From Sipunculus nudus (taxonomy: Eukaryota; Annelida; Sipuncula; Golfingiida; Sipunculidae): DNA of 64,000 nucleotides. The stretch lies in the NCBI GenBank assembly GCA_026874595.1, contig CM049306.1, forward strand, positions 86,689,142 through 86,753,141, in the 5' to 3' direction. Shown piece by piece: positions 46,501-58,500 of this stretch. The notes under the pieces were generated by a model. The model ran no database searches, was not told where the DNA came from, and saw nothing but the letters and a program-made list of their open reading frames with translations. The translations under genes and the position numbers were made by a program. Each line of letters opens with the position of its first letter. Positions within the stretch are counted from its first letter, which is position 1.

Positions 46501-49500
46501 CTCTCTGGTAATTACTGCCTGACCCAGCCTGACCCAGACAATCACAGAGGCAGTGGCTAGGTCAGAAGTTGAACCAGTTATGTAATACTGCCCAAGCACA
46601 CATTTCACTGACTGGATGAAAACAATCAAGGCATGGTGCTTGAAAAGTTGAATGACATCTAAAGTTTTTGATCAATTAGTTTCAAATTTCAGATTTTAAC
46701 AGATGAAATGCTTATGTGTACATGCTGTGAAAATTAAATCCACAGCACTAACACTGGTAACAGGAAATAAATGTCTACTGTAATTTATGTTAATTATCAT
46801 GCATGCTTTTTACAAAGTGGTTAACTGTTATTCAATAATTTCAGGTTTCCCATAGCCAAAAGTACCACTAGCACAAATGATATTAGAGTTAAACTATTCA
46901 TTAAAAATTAATTGGAATTATTGGGCAAAATATAATTTTAATTAAAAAATATTAACAGTAACATCTGAAAAGATTTCTTTTAATAATATAAATGAAATAA
47001 ATGATTAAAATAAAATTATAAAATATATTCATGAATGCATTAATGAATACATTTTTAAAGTATTTGTACCCAAATTCTTTCTATTTACCTGTATTAGTGT
47101 TTTTATTCATTTTCATTATTGAACTATTGATTTTTTTTTAATCATATTTGAATACAATTATTAAGTATTCTCTCAAGGTCTCATATTTATTCAGTTTCTG
47201 TCGAAAGAAACTGTTGAGAATCCACAAATTTAAATAATGATTGTAACTACCTGGTTTTATGGCTTTAATTTATAAAAAATATATTATATTCACTTTTGAA
47301 TACTTTCACATCACTGTCAAGACACTTATGACAATTATTAACATTATAGACATCATAATGAGAACTTGTCTTTAAGACCTGATTTTTTTATCACATTTTA
47401 AAAATTTTATTGATTTTTTTTTTTAATTTGTATCAGAAAAATAAAAATAATCTCTACTATGAAACTAATACATGTGTTAAAAATAACCCAAGGATCAAAA
47501 CAAACCAATATATTATACAAGAAGCAAACTGGAGTTGGGAATGTTTAATTTTATTAACTGAAATAAAGTTATCAGAAATATAAATTTTGATTATTTACCC
47601 AGTATCATGTAAAGCTGATACAGCCATGAGTGTTAACGTTATTATTCAAACATATTGACATCTTTAATGAGCACTTGTCTGAGTAATTTTTTAAAATTTT
47701 TGACATATTTCATTTTTTTTAAATTTTGTAATAAAAAAAAAACAACAAATTAAACACCTGGAAAAGACCTGGAAATTTAGAATATTTAATATGACCAAAT
47801 GCATCCTTGTCTATCATTAACTTGCTTCACATAATCCCTTTTAGTAAACAACAATTTTATTTAATTAATTATTTTTCATTTTTATGATTGAAATTAAAAA
47901 ATACCCAATGGTGACTGCATGGTGTCATTTGAAATATATTTTCAGTAATCCATGAAAGATCCATAAAACATCAGTAATTGCAAGGTCCCTGTTACTCATT
48001 AACCATAAAATTCCTTTTCCATTTATTTTTCTTAAAGTTGTTATTGTAAACCAATAATTTATTTTTAAATTATTGTTTATTGTTATGTTTTTGGCCAAAC
48101 AACTACAAGAGGAGGGGGGTTGAATAGTTATATCCAGCTCAGGCCACCCAAGAGCTGGCTGGCTGCAGTATATGCCTCCCTTCAAGCATGAAAGGTCAAT
48201 ATGGGGACATATAGAGGGGCTTCAGTACAGCCTAGGTGTGACATGGTCTCATAAAAAATGTAATAAAAGCTACAGTTTTTGGTTAATTCCTTTCAAATTT
48301 TAGAATTTAGAGGCTGAAATCCTTACGTGTGCATGATAAGAAAATTAAACCAGCAGTACTTACAAGGAAAAACGTGCCATGCCCAAATTTGGGCAAAATT
48401 TTAGGTACTGATTTCATATTGATGCAAATAACTTATAAAATTTGAAAAATTCAGATTTAATTTTCGGTATACAATTGAATCTTGATTAAATGGAGTTATA
48501 TCCCTGAAAAGAAGTCTCTAGCTTCAGCCATTCTTATGTTAAGTGAGTTAATATATTTCCTGATTTTTTATGAGGTGCATTATGTTCCGGCCCGTAACTT
48601 CAACAAATTACGCAATACTGACCTAATTTATGGTATGTACATAGAAAATGTATGGAAGAATATGCATATTCACTATGATCAAAATCAGATCTTAGGCAGT
48701 CTTATAGTGTAACAATGGTTTTTTATGGAAAATGGAGGTTTTTCCTAAATATCTCAAAGGAAGGAAGTCCTGATGACCCAATTTTCGGTATGGTAGGAGA
48801 TTTTGGGAACATCTAACTGTATGCCGAATTTCAGATTCGTAGGTCTAACGGTTTCAAAACGTGCCAGTTTAACGGACGGACAGACGGACAGTCAACGGAC
48901 AAAGGATCACGACTATAGCTCAGATGACTTATAGTCAGCTGAGCTTAAAACCTAACAAAAGATCACCAGGTCTGGAAAAGGGGGTGACCAGGCTGCATAA
49001 TTTTGTCTGAAACACTTACAAGAAGCTTGCAGCGGATGAAAAAGTGGGGGTCATGACCCCCTTGGCCCCTCGCCTGGATCCGCTTCTGTGTTATATCCTC
49101 CTGGGTAGGTATCATATTTTCCTGTCAGATGGTTTGTCAGTTGGCAACTTTACTCAAAATGAACAGATTCAGATGGAATATTGTTGAGGATTAGGTTAAC
49201 ACTGAAGGGACATTTCATGATTTTGTGTCAACCATGTGGGTACATAATAGCCATCCTAAAGCTAGTAAATATATTAACTGTAGGATCAAATCAACCACAG
49301 AGTGAACAAGAATGGCTTTGTTTTTGCAGCACAAAACAAATATATGTCTCCCCCCTATGGGCCATCCCAAAACATAAGGTGTGAAATATGCACTATCTCA
49401 AAACAATGATTCTAGATTTCAGCAGATTTGACTCTGAAGCTTCAGGTCATCGCTTTTCAAACTCCAATGACATTTTGTCAGGAAAGACTGGTGAATCAAA

Positions 49501-52500
49501 TTTGAAGAAAAAATCTTCAGTACTTTCAAAGTTATGGGGTTTACAATAATCCTAGAATTGCATAAATTTGACCTTTAAGATCAAGGTCAAGATCACTGGA
49601 TTTTGAACTCCTTCTATTATTTGGTAGGAACAATGTTTTAAATTTTGGAGGACAACATGCAGGCCTTCAAAAGTTATCGCATTCACAAGACAACACTAAT
49701 GAACGGCTGATCTGACCTTGAAGATCCTAGCAAGGGTCACCTGTTTTCAATCTTGTCAGAGAACATGGTAGGAACAATTGGTGTACCAAATTTAAGGACA
49801 AAATATAACAAGTGACCCATGGGTCATGACGCTCAGCTGACTGGGAAGAGATTCACAAAAGGAAATTTTATCATCAGAATGGTAGATACCCATTCAACTG
49901 AAGCATCAAACAGATTAACCAACAGGCCAAGATTTAGTCTGTATTTATATATCTGAAAAATAGAGAAAAAATGTGTAAACTTTAAAAACTAGAATATGGG
50001 TAGCCGACAAGTGACTACGTGTATCTGACAAAATCAGAGTGAAGTGAGGCATGGATTGAGTGGCAAGGGGAAACAGAGTGAGGTATGTTGCATATTAGCA
50101 TGGATGTCTGCAGCCTAAATGTGTATGTAGGTTGTGCAACCTACCACAAATCCAGAAAGCTGTCCAAGTTGTATACATATGCAAATAATTTTTAGGCAGA
50201 AAAGTCAAACCACTACATGGATATGAGTGATTTTAGCCCACGGCAGACAAACAGACAGACGCTGTGCAAAAATGGTTGCAGTTTTGTGTATGATAAAGAC
50301 CTATGTGAGATCTAAACACAAGCACAATTTTGGCCCAATCGGTCAAATGGTTCCTGAGATATTAGCTTGGATGTGTGCAGCGTTAACTAGAATGTAGGTG
50401 GCGCCACCTGTCATAAAATCAAGAAAGCTATCCAGGATGTATAAACCTGCAAAATTTTAGGCAGTTATGTCAAACCACTACAGAGAAATGAGTGATTTTA
50501 GGCCATGGCAGACCAACAGACAGACGCTGTGCAAAATGTGCAAAAATGGTTGCAGGTGGCCCCTCCAGTTTTGTGTATGATAAAGATCTATGTGAGATCT
50601 ATACACATGCAAAATTTTGGCCCAATCGTTCAAACGGTTCCCGAGATATGAGCTTGGATGTCTGCAGCATAAACTAGAATAAAGGTGGCGCTACCTGTCA
50701 TAAAATCAATAAAGCTATCCAGGATGTATAAAACTGCAAAATTTTAGGCAGATATGTCAAACCACTGCCAAGATGTGAGTGACTTTATTGCACGGCAGAC
50801 AAACAGACAGACGCTGTGCAAAAATGGTTGCAGGTGGTGCCACCAGTTTTGTGTATGATAAAGAGCTATGTTAGATCTATTCACATGCAAAATTTTGGCC
50901 CGATCGGTCAAACAGTCCCGAGATATGAGCTTGGATGTCATCAGCGTGAACGTGAATGTAGGTGGTGCCACCTGTCATAAGATCAAGAAAGCTATCCAGG
51001 ATGTATAAAACTGCAAAATTTTAGGCAGATATGTCAAACCACTGCCGAGATATGAGTGACATTATTGCACGGCAGACAAACAGACAGACGCTGTGCAAAA
51101 ATGGTTGCAGGTGGCGCCACCAGTTTAGCGTATGATAAAGAGCTATGTTAGATCTATATACATGCAAAATTTTGGCCCGATCGGTCAAAAGGTTCCCGAA
51201 ATATGAGCTTGGATGTCATCAGCATGAATGAGAATGTAGGTGGCGCCACCTGTCATAAAATCAAGAAAGCTATCCAGGATGTATACGCATGCCGAATTTC
51301 AGGTGAATTAGTCAATTCACTGCAGAGATATGAGTGATTTTAACCAAAGGCAGATGAACAGATGGACACTGGAAACATGGTTACAGGTGGCGCCACCATT
51401 TTTTGTGTTTGTTATAGAGCTATCCAAGGGCTACATTAGTATAAATTTTATTTCCTGATCAGTCAAACGGTTCCCGAGATATGAGCTTGGAAAGCTGATA
51501 AAATCAAGTCCCAGAGGAGCTCTCTGGAAACAAACGCAGCAACGGCGGAGGAACCCGGTCAAAAACATAGTATCCACAAAACTTCGTTTTGGCGGGTACA
51601 AAAATACAGGTGGCTCCACCAGTCTGCAGAAACTAATAAAAACACTTACAAACATCAATATCCATGCAAAGAATCATGGTGATCTCCCCATTAGTTGTTC
51701 AGATACTTCAGCTTTTGTATCAAATTGTCCATTATTCTGAGGGATACTTCAGAGTCCTATAGCTTGAAGGATATGGGTAACAGAGACCTAATTTTAAGTT
51801 TCCACAGGCACTTTTCATTGGGCCTTCTTGCATGACAAGAATGAAGATTCTAGGTCCAGTTGTTGCGATTTGTACCCTGTTGACAGATAACCACATCTTT
51901 AAAGGTATCAAAAAAAGAGAAAAAAAATCGTAAAAATTTCGAAAAAAAATACAGGTGGCGCCACCAGTCTGCAGGAACTGATGGAACATCTCATGATCAA
52001 TATGTATGCCAAAAACATGACCATCAGTGTTGTAGTTATTGAGATATTGAAGTTTTTGTATGAAATTTTTTACTATTCTGGGGGGTACTTTGGGGCCCCA
52101 TAGCTCAAAGGATATGGGTAACAGAGACCTAATTTCTGGTTTCCAAGGAGATTTTTCATGGACCTCTCAGTGTTTCAAGAATTAAGATTCTAGGTCTAGG
52201 CTTTACGATTTGTGCCTTGTTAACAGATGTTCACATTTTTAAAGGTCTCAAAAATAGAGAAAAAAATTTGTAAAAAATCGAAAAATACAGGTGGCGCCAC
52301 CAGTCTGCAGGAAGTGATGGAACATCTCATGATCAATATGTATGCCAAAAATCATGACCATCAGTCAAGTAGTTAATGAGATATTGAAGTTTTTGTATGA
52401 AATTTTTTACTTTTCTTGGGGGTACTTTGGGGCCCCATAGCTCGAAGGATATGCGTAACAGAGTCCTAATTTCTGGTTTCCAAGGAGATTTTTCATGGAC

Positions 52501-55500
52501 CTCTCAGAATCCCAAGTTACAAGGTTCTAGGTTCAGCGGTTACGATTTGTGCCTGGTTAACGGACTGACAGACGGACGACGGACAAAGAGTGATCGCTAT
52601 AGCTCAGATGACTTTCAGTCAGCTGAGCTAAAAAACTTTAAAAGTTATGGGGTTCACAAATAAATTTACATTTTGGCAGATTTTACCTTGAAGATGAAGG
52701 TCAAAGTCGCCGAGTTTTGAACTTGTCCAAGATTTTGGGATGAACAATGAGTGTTTAAAATTTTTAAAGGAAAATATTTCGCCCCTCAAAAGCTATCATG
52801 TTCACAAGATATCATACAGACAATGGCACTAAAAACAACATCTCCCCTGTAGGGGGGGGGGCATAAAATTTTTTACCTTTCTTTTGCTGTATTATGAACT
52901 TTGACATACTTGAAATAAAATTTGAAGTGCTAGGTTAATGTAATTTAAAGTCAGGTCCCATGACAACTGATAAGCCAATAGAACAGGAAAAGTTAGGGAG
53001 CAGAATTTGAACTATCATTGAACAGGAGTAGCAATTTTAACAAGGTCTTTATTGCTGTAGATAAAAGTTACTGAACTCATTTAAAGCATAATACTCACAA
53101 TATCAGCGGGAATTGTAGTCCCATCACCTGGTGTTCCTAGGTATGTATCACCATCATTCAGTCTGACAGGGGGCCAACCGGTCAGTAACTCAAGTAAAAC
53201 CTAAAAGACAGAAGAGGGTTGTGAGGAATAAGATATATTAAATATTGTTTACATTGAATAATTCACCAATTAGCATAAAGTTTAAATTTACCTTGCTTGT
53301 CCACAAAATATCTGAAAAAGTTATTAATGTGATTTTGTTTGAAAGAAGGCCATTGAGAAGTGATTAACCTAGGGGGCACATTGATATATTTGGGAGCATT
53401 TGTAGAAAAAAAAACACAGGCCAACAGACATTTTTGGCTATATCTAGATTTCAGTTTTACTTATCCATTCTATAATTAAATTTTTTTCTTCTTGACTCTC
53501 AGAAAAATACTATTTACTGATCATGTAACTCTTTTTTTTTTTTTTTTATTACCAACAGAACAAAACTTACAATACTGTACAAACAATCAAACATACATGA
53601 CATATTGATACAGATGTGGGGTTGGGGATGTCCCCACACTGTATCACATACGGTTGCTGTGTTTGTGGCAGACAATGTTCCAAGACCAGTTTGATGATAG
53701 AAGTCTTTATTCAATAGCAAGAGGTCTGGGACAGTCTCTCTCTCTGAGAGAGCCACCCAGCCTCCCTGACTCACTCTCTCTCTCTCTCTGACTCTCAGTG
53801 TGCACTACAGATAGTTTTGTTACAGAGCTTTCACGTGACACATGAGACGTACATATCCATATTTCTGCATTTCGTCATAAAAGCTAAACATTATTGGATG
53901 ACCCAAAGTAGGTCACAATTACATCAGAGTTATAAGTGTACATCCTACTTTCGTGAGATCTGATTGGACTAAAGTTCTGTGGAAAATCCCAAGTCTGACC
54001 TGACATACATCCAGTTATAGAATGACCTACAAGTCCTATTTGGAGGACAGTGCTTATATACACATGCGGAGTCTCATAAAATAACATGTTTTAATTGTGT
54101 TCTACCATTCCCTCATAAAGACTAAACACATAAGTCATTCTGTGACACTATTTCTGTTTGTACAGATATAAAATAGACCTTAATGGTTTGGTGTACTGTT
54201 CTCTGATTAAATTAGGAGAGAAGCCTATATGTGTGTGACCGGATGACTGGTTGTTGGGTGTCATCAATTATGAGAAGTCATTCATTGTTCAGTCTGACAT
54301 GCCTGAAACTGAGCTTAAATTTGTGAAATATGAAATGTGAAATATTCCTTGAAATATGTGTTAAGTCACAAATATGCACTTTCCTACTCCATAACAATAT
54401 GTTACATAACATCACTGTAAAATTTTACATTAACATAATACATCAAATACACAAACATGTGACATATACAACAAAGCAGACATAAACATCCTTATTCTAG
54501 CAGTAAAAATTCAATTTGTTTCCCATATAATAATATCTAATTTTCCCCATATAGTTTTATGTACAGCTAACTTTCCTTTGGTGATGGCTACTTCTTTTTC
54601 CACACAGTAATATTTTGTAATAAACTGTGTGGCACCTTTAATAGTTAATTGCTTCTTTTTACATCTTGTGGTGTATATATAATATTTCATTAAGAGAATA
54701 ATTTTATCTAATAATTTATTTGTGCTATTATTCAGAATTATATTCTTGAACAGAAAATTGATATTGTAATTGGGATACTAAATTGGATTTAATTACTGTA
54801 ATTTTACCAATTGGTGTCAATTTTCGTTTTGACCATGTTTCCACTAATTTATTTATTTTTCCTATTAAAGGTTTAAAGTTAAGTTCGCTAAGATTTTGGA
54901 GTGTACTGTTAATATTAATTCCTAAAAGTGTAATTGGTCCCTCTGTCCATTGTAACCCTACATGTTTTATTTCTTCTTTTCCATATTCGTGATTACCCAT
55001 AGGCATTACTGCGGTTTTTTCTATGTTAATTTTTAAACCACTAATTTTATGGAATCTCTTAAACTGTTCAATAGTCTCATGAATCACTGGCCCTCCTCCT
55101 TTAATAAATAGATTCCTGTCGTCTGCATATTGAGATATTACATGTTTAGAATTTTCTACTTCTATACCTTTAATATTTACATTATTTCTAATACTCGATG
55201 CTAAAATTTCTGCGCAGACTATAAATAAATAAGGAGACATAGGGCAACCTTGCCGTACTCCTCTGCTTATTGGGAAGAAACAAGAGCTCCACCCATTATT
55301 AATAACACAAGATGATATGTCAGTATAAAAAATTTTAACCTACTTACAGAATATAGTTCCAAAATTATAGTACTGGAGTGTTTTGTTTATAAAAGACCAT
55401 TCTAATAAATCAAATGCTTTTTCAAAGTCGATTGTTATTAAATTAGCTTTAATTTTGTTTTTACTGCAATAGTTATTTAAGTTATAAATTCTATTAAGAC

Positions 55501-58500
55501 TTTCTCCTATATAACGATTTTTTAAAAATCCAGTTTGATCTGGATGGATTATTCTTTGAAGAACTGATTGAAATCTTCTTGCCATACATTTAGTAAGTAT
55601 TTTATAATCTATATTAAGCAAAGAAATTGGTCTCCAGTTCTTCAAACTTGGTGGGTCTTTTGATTTTTTTGGAATCAGTGTAATAATCCCTTGTTGTTGA
55701 GAAATATTGAGCTTTTCTTTTAGGTATGAGTATTCAAAAGCACTGATTAAATATTGTTTGATATCTTCCCAGAAATATCTATAAAATTCAACTGTAAGAC
55801 CATCTGTTCCAGGAGTTTTCCCATTTTTAAAAGATTTAAGACATTCTAAGATTTCGTTTTCAGATAAATCGGCATCACAAAGGTTTTTTTCTTCTTCTGT
55901 TAGTATTTTGTGTGATTGTGTAAAGAATTCTGTATAAAAATTATCATCTAAATTAAACTGTGTTGAAGTATACAAATTCTTATAAAATTTCTCTGTTTCT
56001 TTTAAAATCTTATGGTGGTCTGTTACATAGTGATCATCAACTTTAAGTTTAGTAATAGTCTTTCTGTTATATAACCTCTTTTCCAGATTCAGAAAATATT
56101 TAGACGGTCTCTCGCCGTCCTCAACCCATTTAGTTTTACACCTTAACATTGCTCCTTCTGTTTTTTCTTTTATAATATTTTCAATTTCTATTTTTTGCTG
56201 ATCTATTTCTACTGTTAAAGCATCATCTAGGCTATCTGCATATTGTTTCTCTAATATTTTTAATTTGTTTTCTAGTTGTTGTAGTTTTGTTCTTTTTTGC
56301 TTGTTTAGTCTATGAGAATAATTAATGGATGCCCCTATTATTTTACATTTAATAGTATCCCATAGCAAAGATGAATTGGCACTTTTATTATATTCTTTAG
56401 TTTCTTTAATAGTTTCTTTAATAAGTTTTATATAATCTGAGTTATTCAACAGGTTACGATTAAATTTCCAGAAGCCTGGTCCTCTTTTATTTAATTTCAT
56501 ATCAATTGTTATTGTAGCAGCAGAGTGGTCAGTTTTAAAACCTGGTTGGATATCTGTTTTATGTACACGTTCAGAAAGACCTTTAGAAATAAGTATAAAA
56601 TCTAATCGGCATAAAATAATTTTAGGGTTTAATCTTTTCCAGGTATATTGCGATACATTTGGGTGTTGTTTACGCCATATATCCACTAAGTCTAAGTTTT
56701 TTATCCATAGGTTCACCACTATTTGAGCTTTTTTATGAGTTTTAGCCCTGCCTCCTTTTTTATCTTTAGTGATATTAAGAACTAAGTTGAAGTCACCTGC
56801 TAATGTTCTATTGTCATTTGGTAGTAATTCTATTCTATCATGTAACTCTTTGCCACCTTTGATGGATATATATTTAAGAAATCATCTTACCACACCAAAT
56901 GCATAGGTGTCTAATTTTGATGAGATATCCCCCTTGAATCCTTCAGGTGCCATATAAACTGGCGTTCCGATGACCATTTGTGTACACACTGCAGTTGTGT
57001 TTACTCCAGCTGGTCCTCTTCGACAAAGGTCAAAGTCACTTATTTTAGGTGAAAATGAGGAATCCAGCAAAACATTGGCACTGCAATCAATCAGTTAACC
57101 ATGATTTGAAAAATATGTGAACACTGATGAAACATTTAACTGACTGGACTCTTTTTTTCCAAATTGATGATTTTAACAAAACACTAATACACATTGTCAG
57201 AGGTCTGGAATATTTTAAAACATATATATCTAACTGGCAAATTTAGGCAGCTGTAAATGGTAGAAGTTAAACTAAAAAATATTTATTATAAGCTGTAAAT
57301 ATATAGCTTCTGTAAATGTTTATACGGTACATCCCCATTTGCGTTGCCCCCTGTTCAGTTGCTAAATTTTTTACTGTAAAAAAATGCAGAAGTAGCATTA
57401 TAATATTTCCTACATTTTTACCTAGAACATGAGTACCTAATTATCAACAGACAACAATAAAGTGTGATGTTTAGAGGTGTCTCCAGGCTAGTGTGGTTAA
57501 TAGGTAATACTATACATATTGTAATAAATCCACTCACGATACTATACAAGATGAGATATCAGAGTGGTGTCAGAGTTCAAAATCTGAGTCTTTGTTCTTC
57601 TTTGTTCATGCTGGATAAGCCATTGCCTCCATGCTTCACGAATAACTAGAATGAGTTTGTTTTTGTGACTTCAAAACAGATACAGGTCTCCAATCACTTT
57701 GGACCCCCCATCCCCAAAATTGAGGAAAAATACATGGACTACTTCAAAAGCTGTGAGGTTTATAAACATTGTAACATTCTGAAAATTTGACCTTGAAGAT
57801 TAAGGACAAGGTCAAACTTTTTGAACTCATGTGAGGTCTTGGTAGAAACAATTAATGAGTCAAATTTAACAAAAAATATTGTAAAGTTCAAAAGTTATAG
57901 TGTTCACAAGAAATGACACAGATGACAACTACAAATGGCACCGACAGACCAACCACTATATGTCTCCCCCATTGGAGGGCAGACATAATGAAAGATGAAA
58001 CATCCCTTTAATTGATCAGATTTTGTGCTCAGTTAGCAAATGAGATAGCACTTGACTGATTACTGGCCAATAATGTTTTGACTTGCATCTGCTAGGCATC
58101 CTGGTCCTACAATGTAGATGGAGCCCTGAGGACATGAAAATGGCAAAGAAGAAGGCTACAATGTACAATATTTTCTTGAAAATTATCTTTTCTGACAATG
58201 TTTTCAAGAGATGATTAAAGTTAAGCCATTTTTTGTGGCCAGATGTACCTTTTAATATCCCTGTGTATCATGGGTTTTTCTTCATGTGTATGCAGGAAAT
58301 TGATTCCTCTTGCTGTACCAATAGCTATAGAAATCCTGGTGGGAATATTCAGTGGTGTACCTTCCTGTAATTAGAAACAAATGCTGATAATTCATAGGTG
58401 GAGCTAATTTGAAAACCAAATAACAAGATATATGGTAAAATTTCCAATATAACCCTCGACTTGTAAAGAAAAAACAATTTAATACATTAAATGAACTTTT

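Larger units (their letters stand above)
49306..52868 (+). mobile_element. P7-family element interrupted by P1 copy D
   Basis: It starts ACAAGAATGGCTTTGTTTTT followed by its loop and ACAAAACAAA, then TATGTCTCCCCCC. It ends ATCTCCCCTGTAGGGGGG and GCATAAAA. Its GGTCAAGGTCA text stops at 49807 and resumes at 52634, showing the nested insertion. A second, shorter P7 copy is at 57645. Confidence 0.5.

Noticed and set aside
46333-46629. Ser-Leu repeat frame and its Arg-Glu mirror
   Set aside because: They are translations of a GA/CT microsatellite inside P1 copy C.
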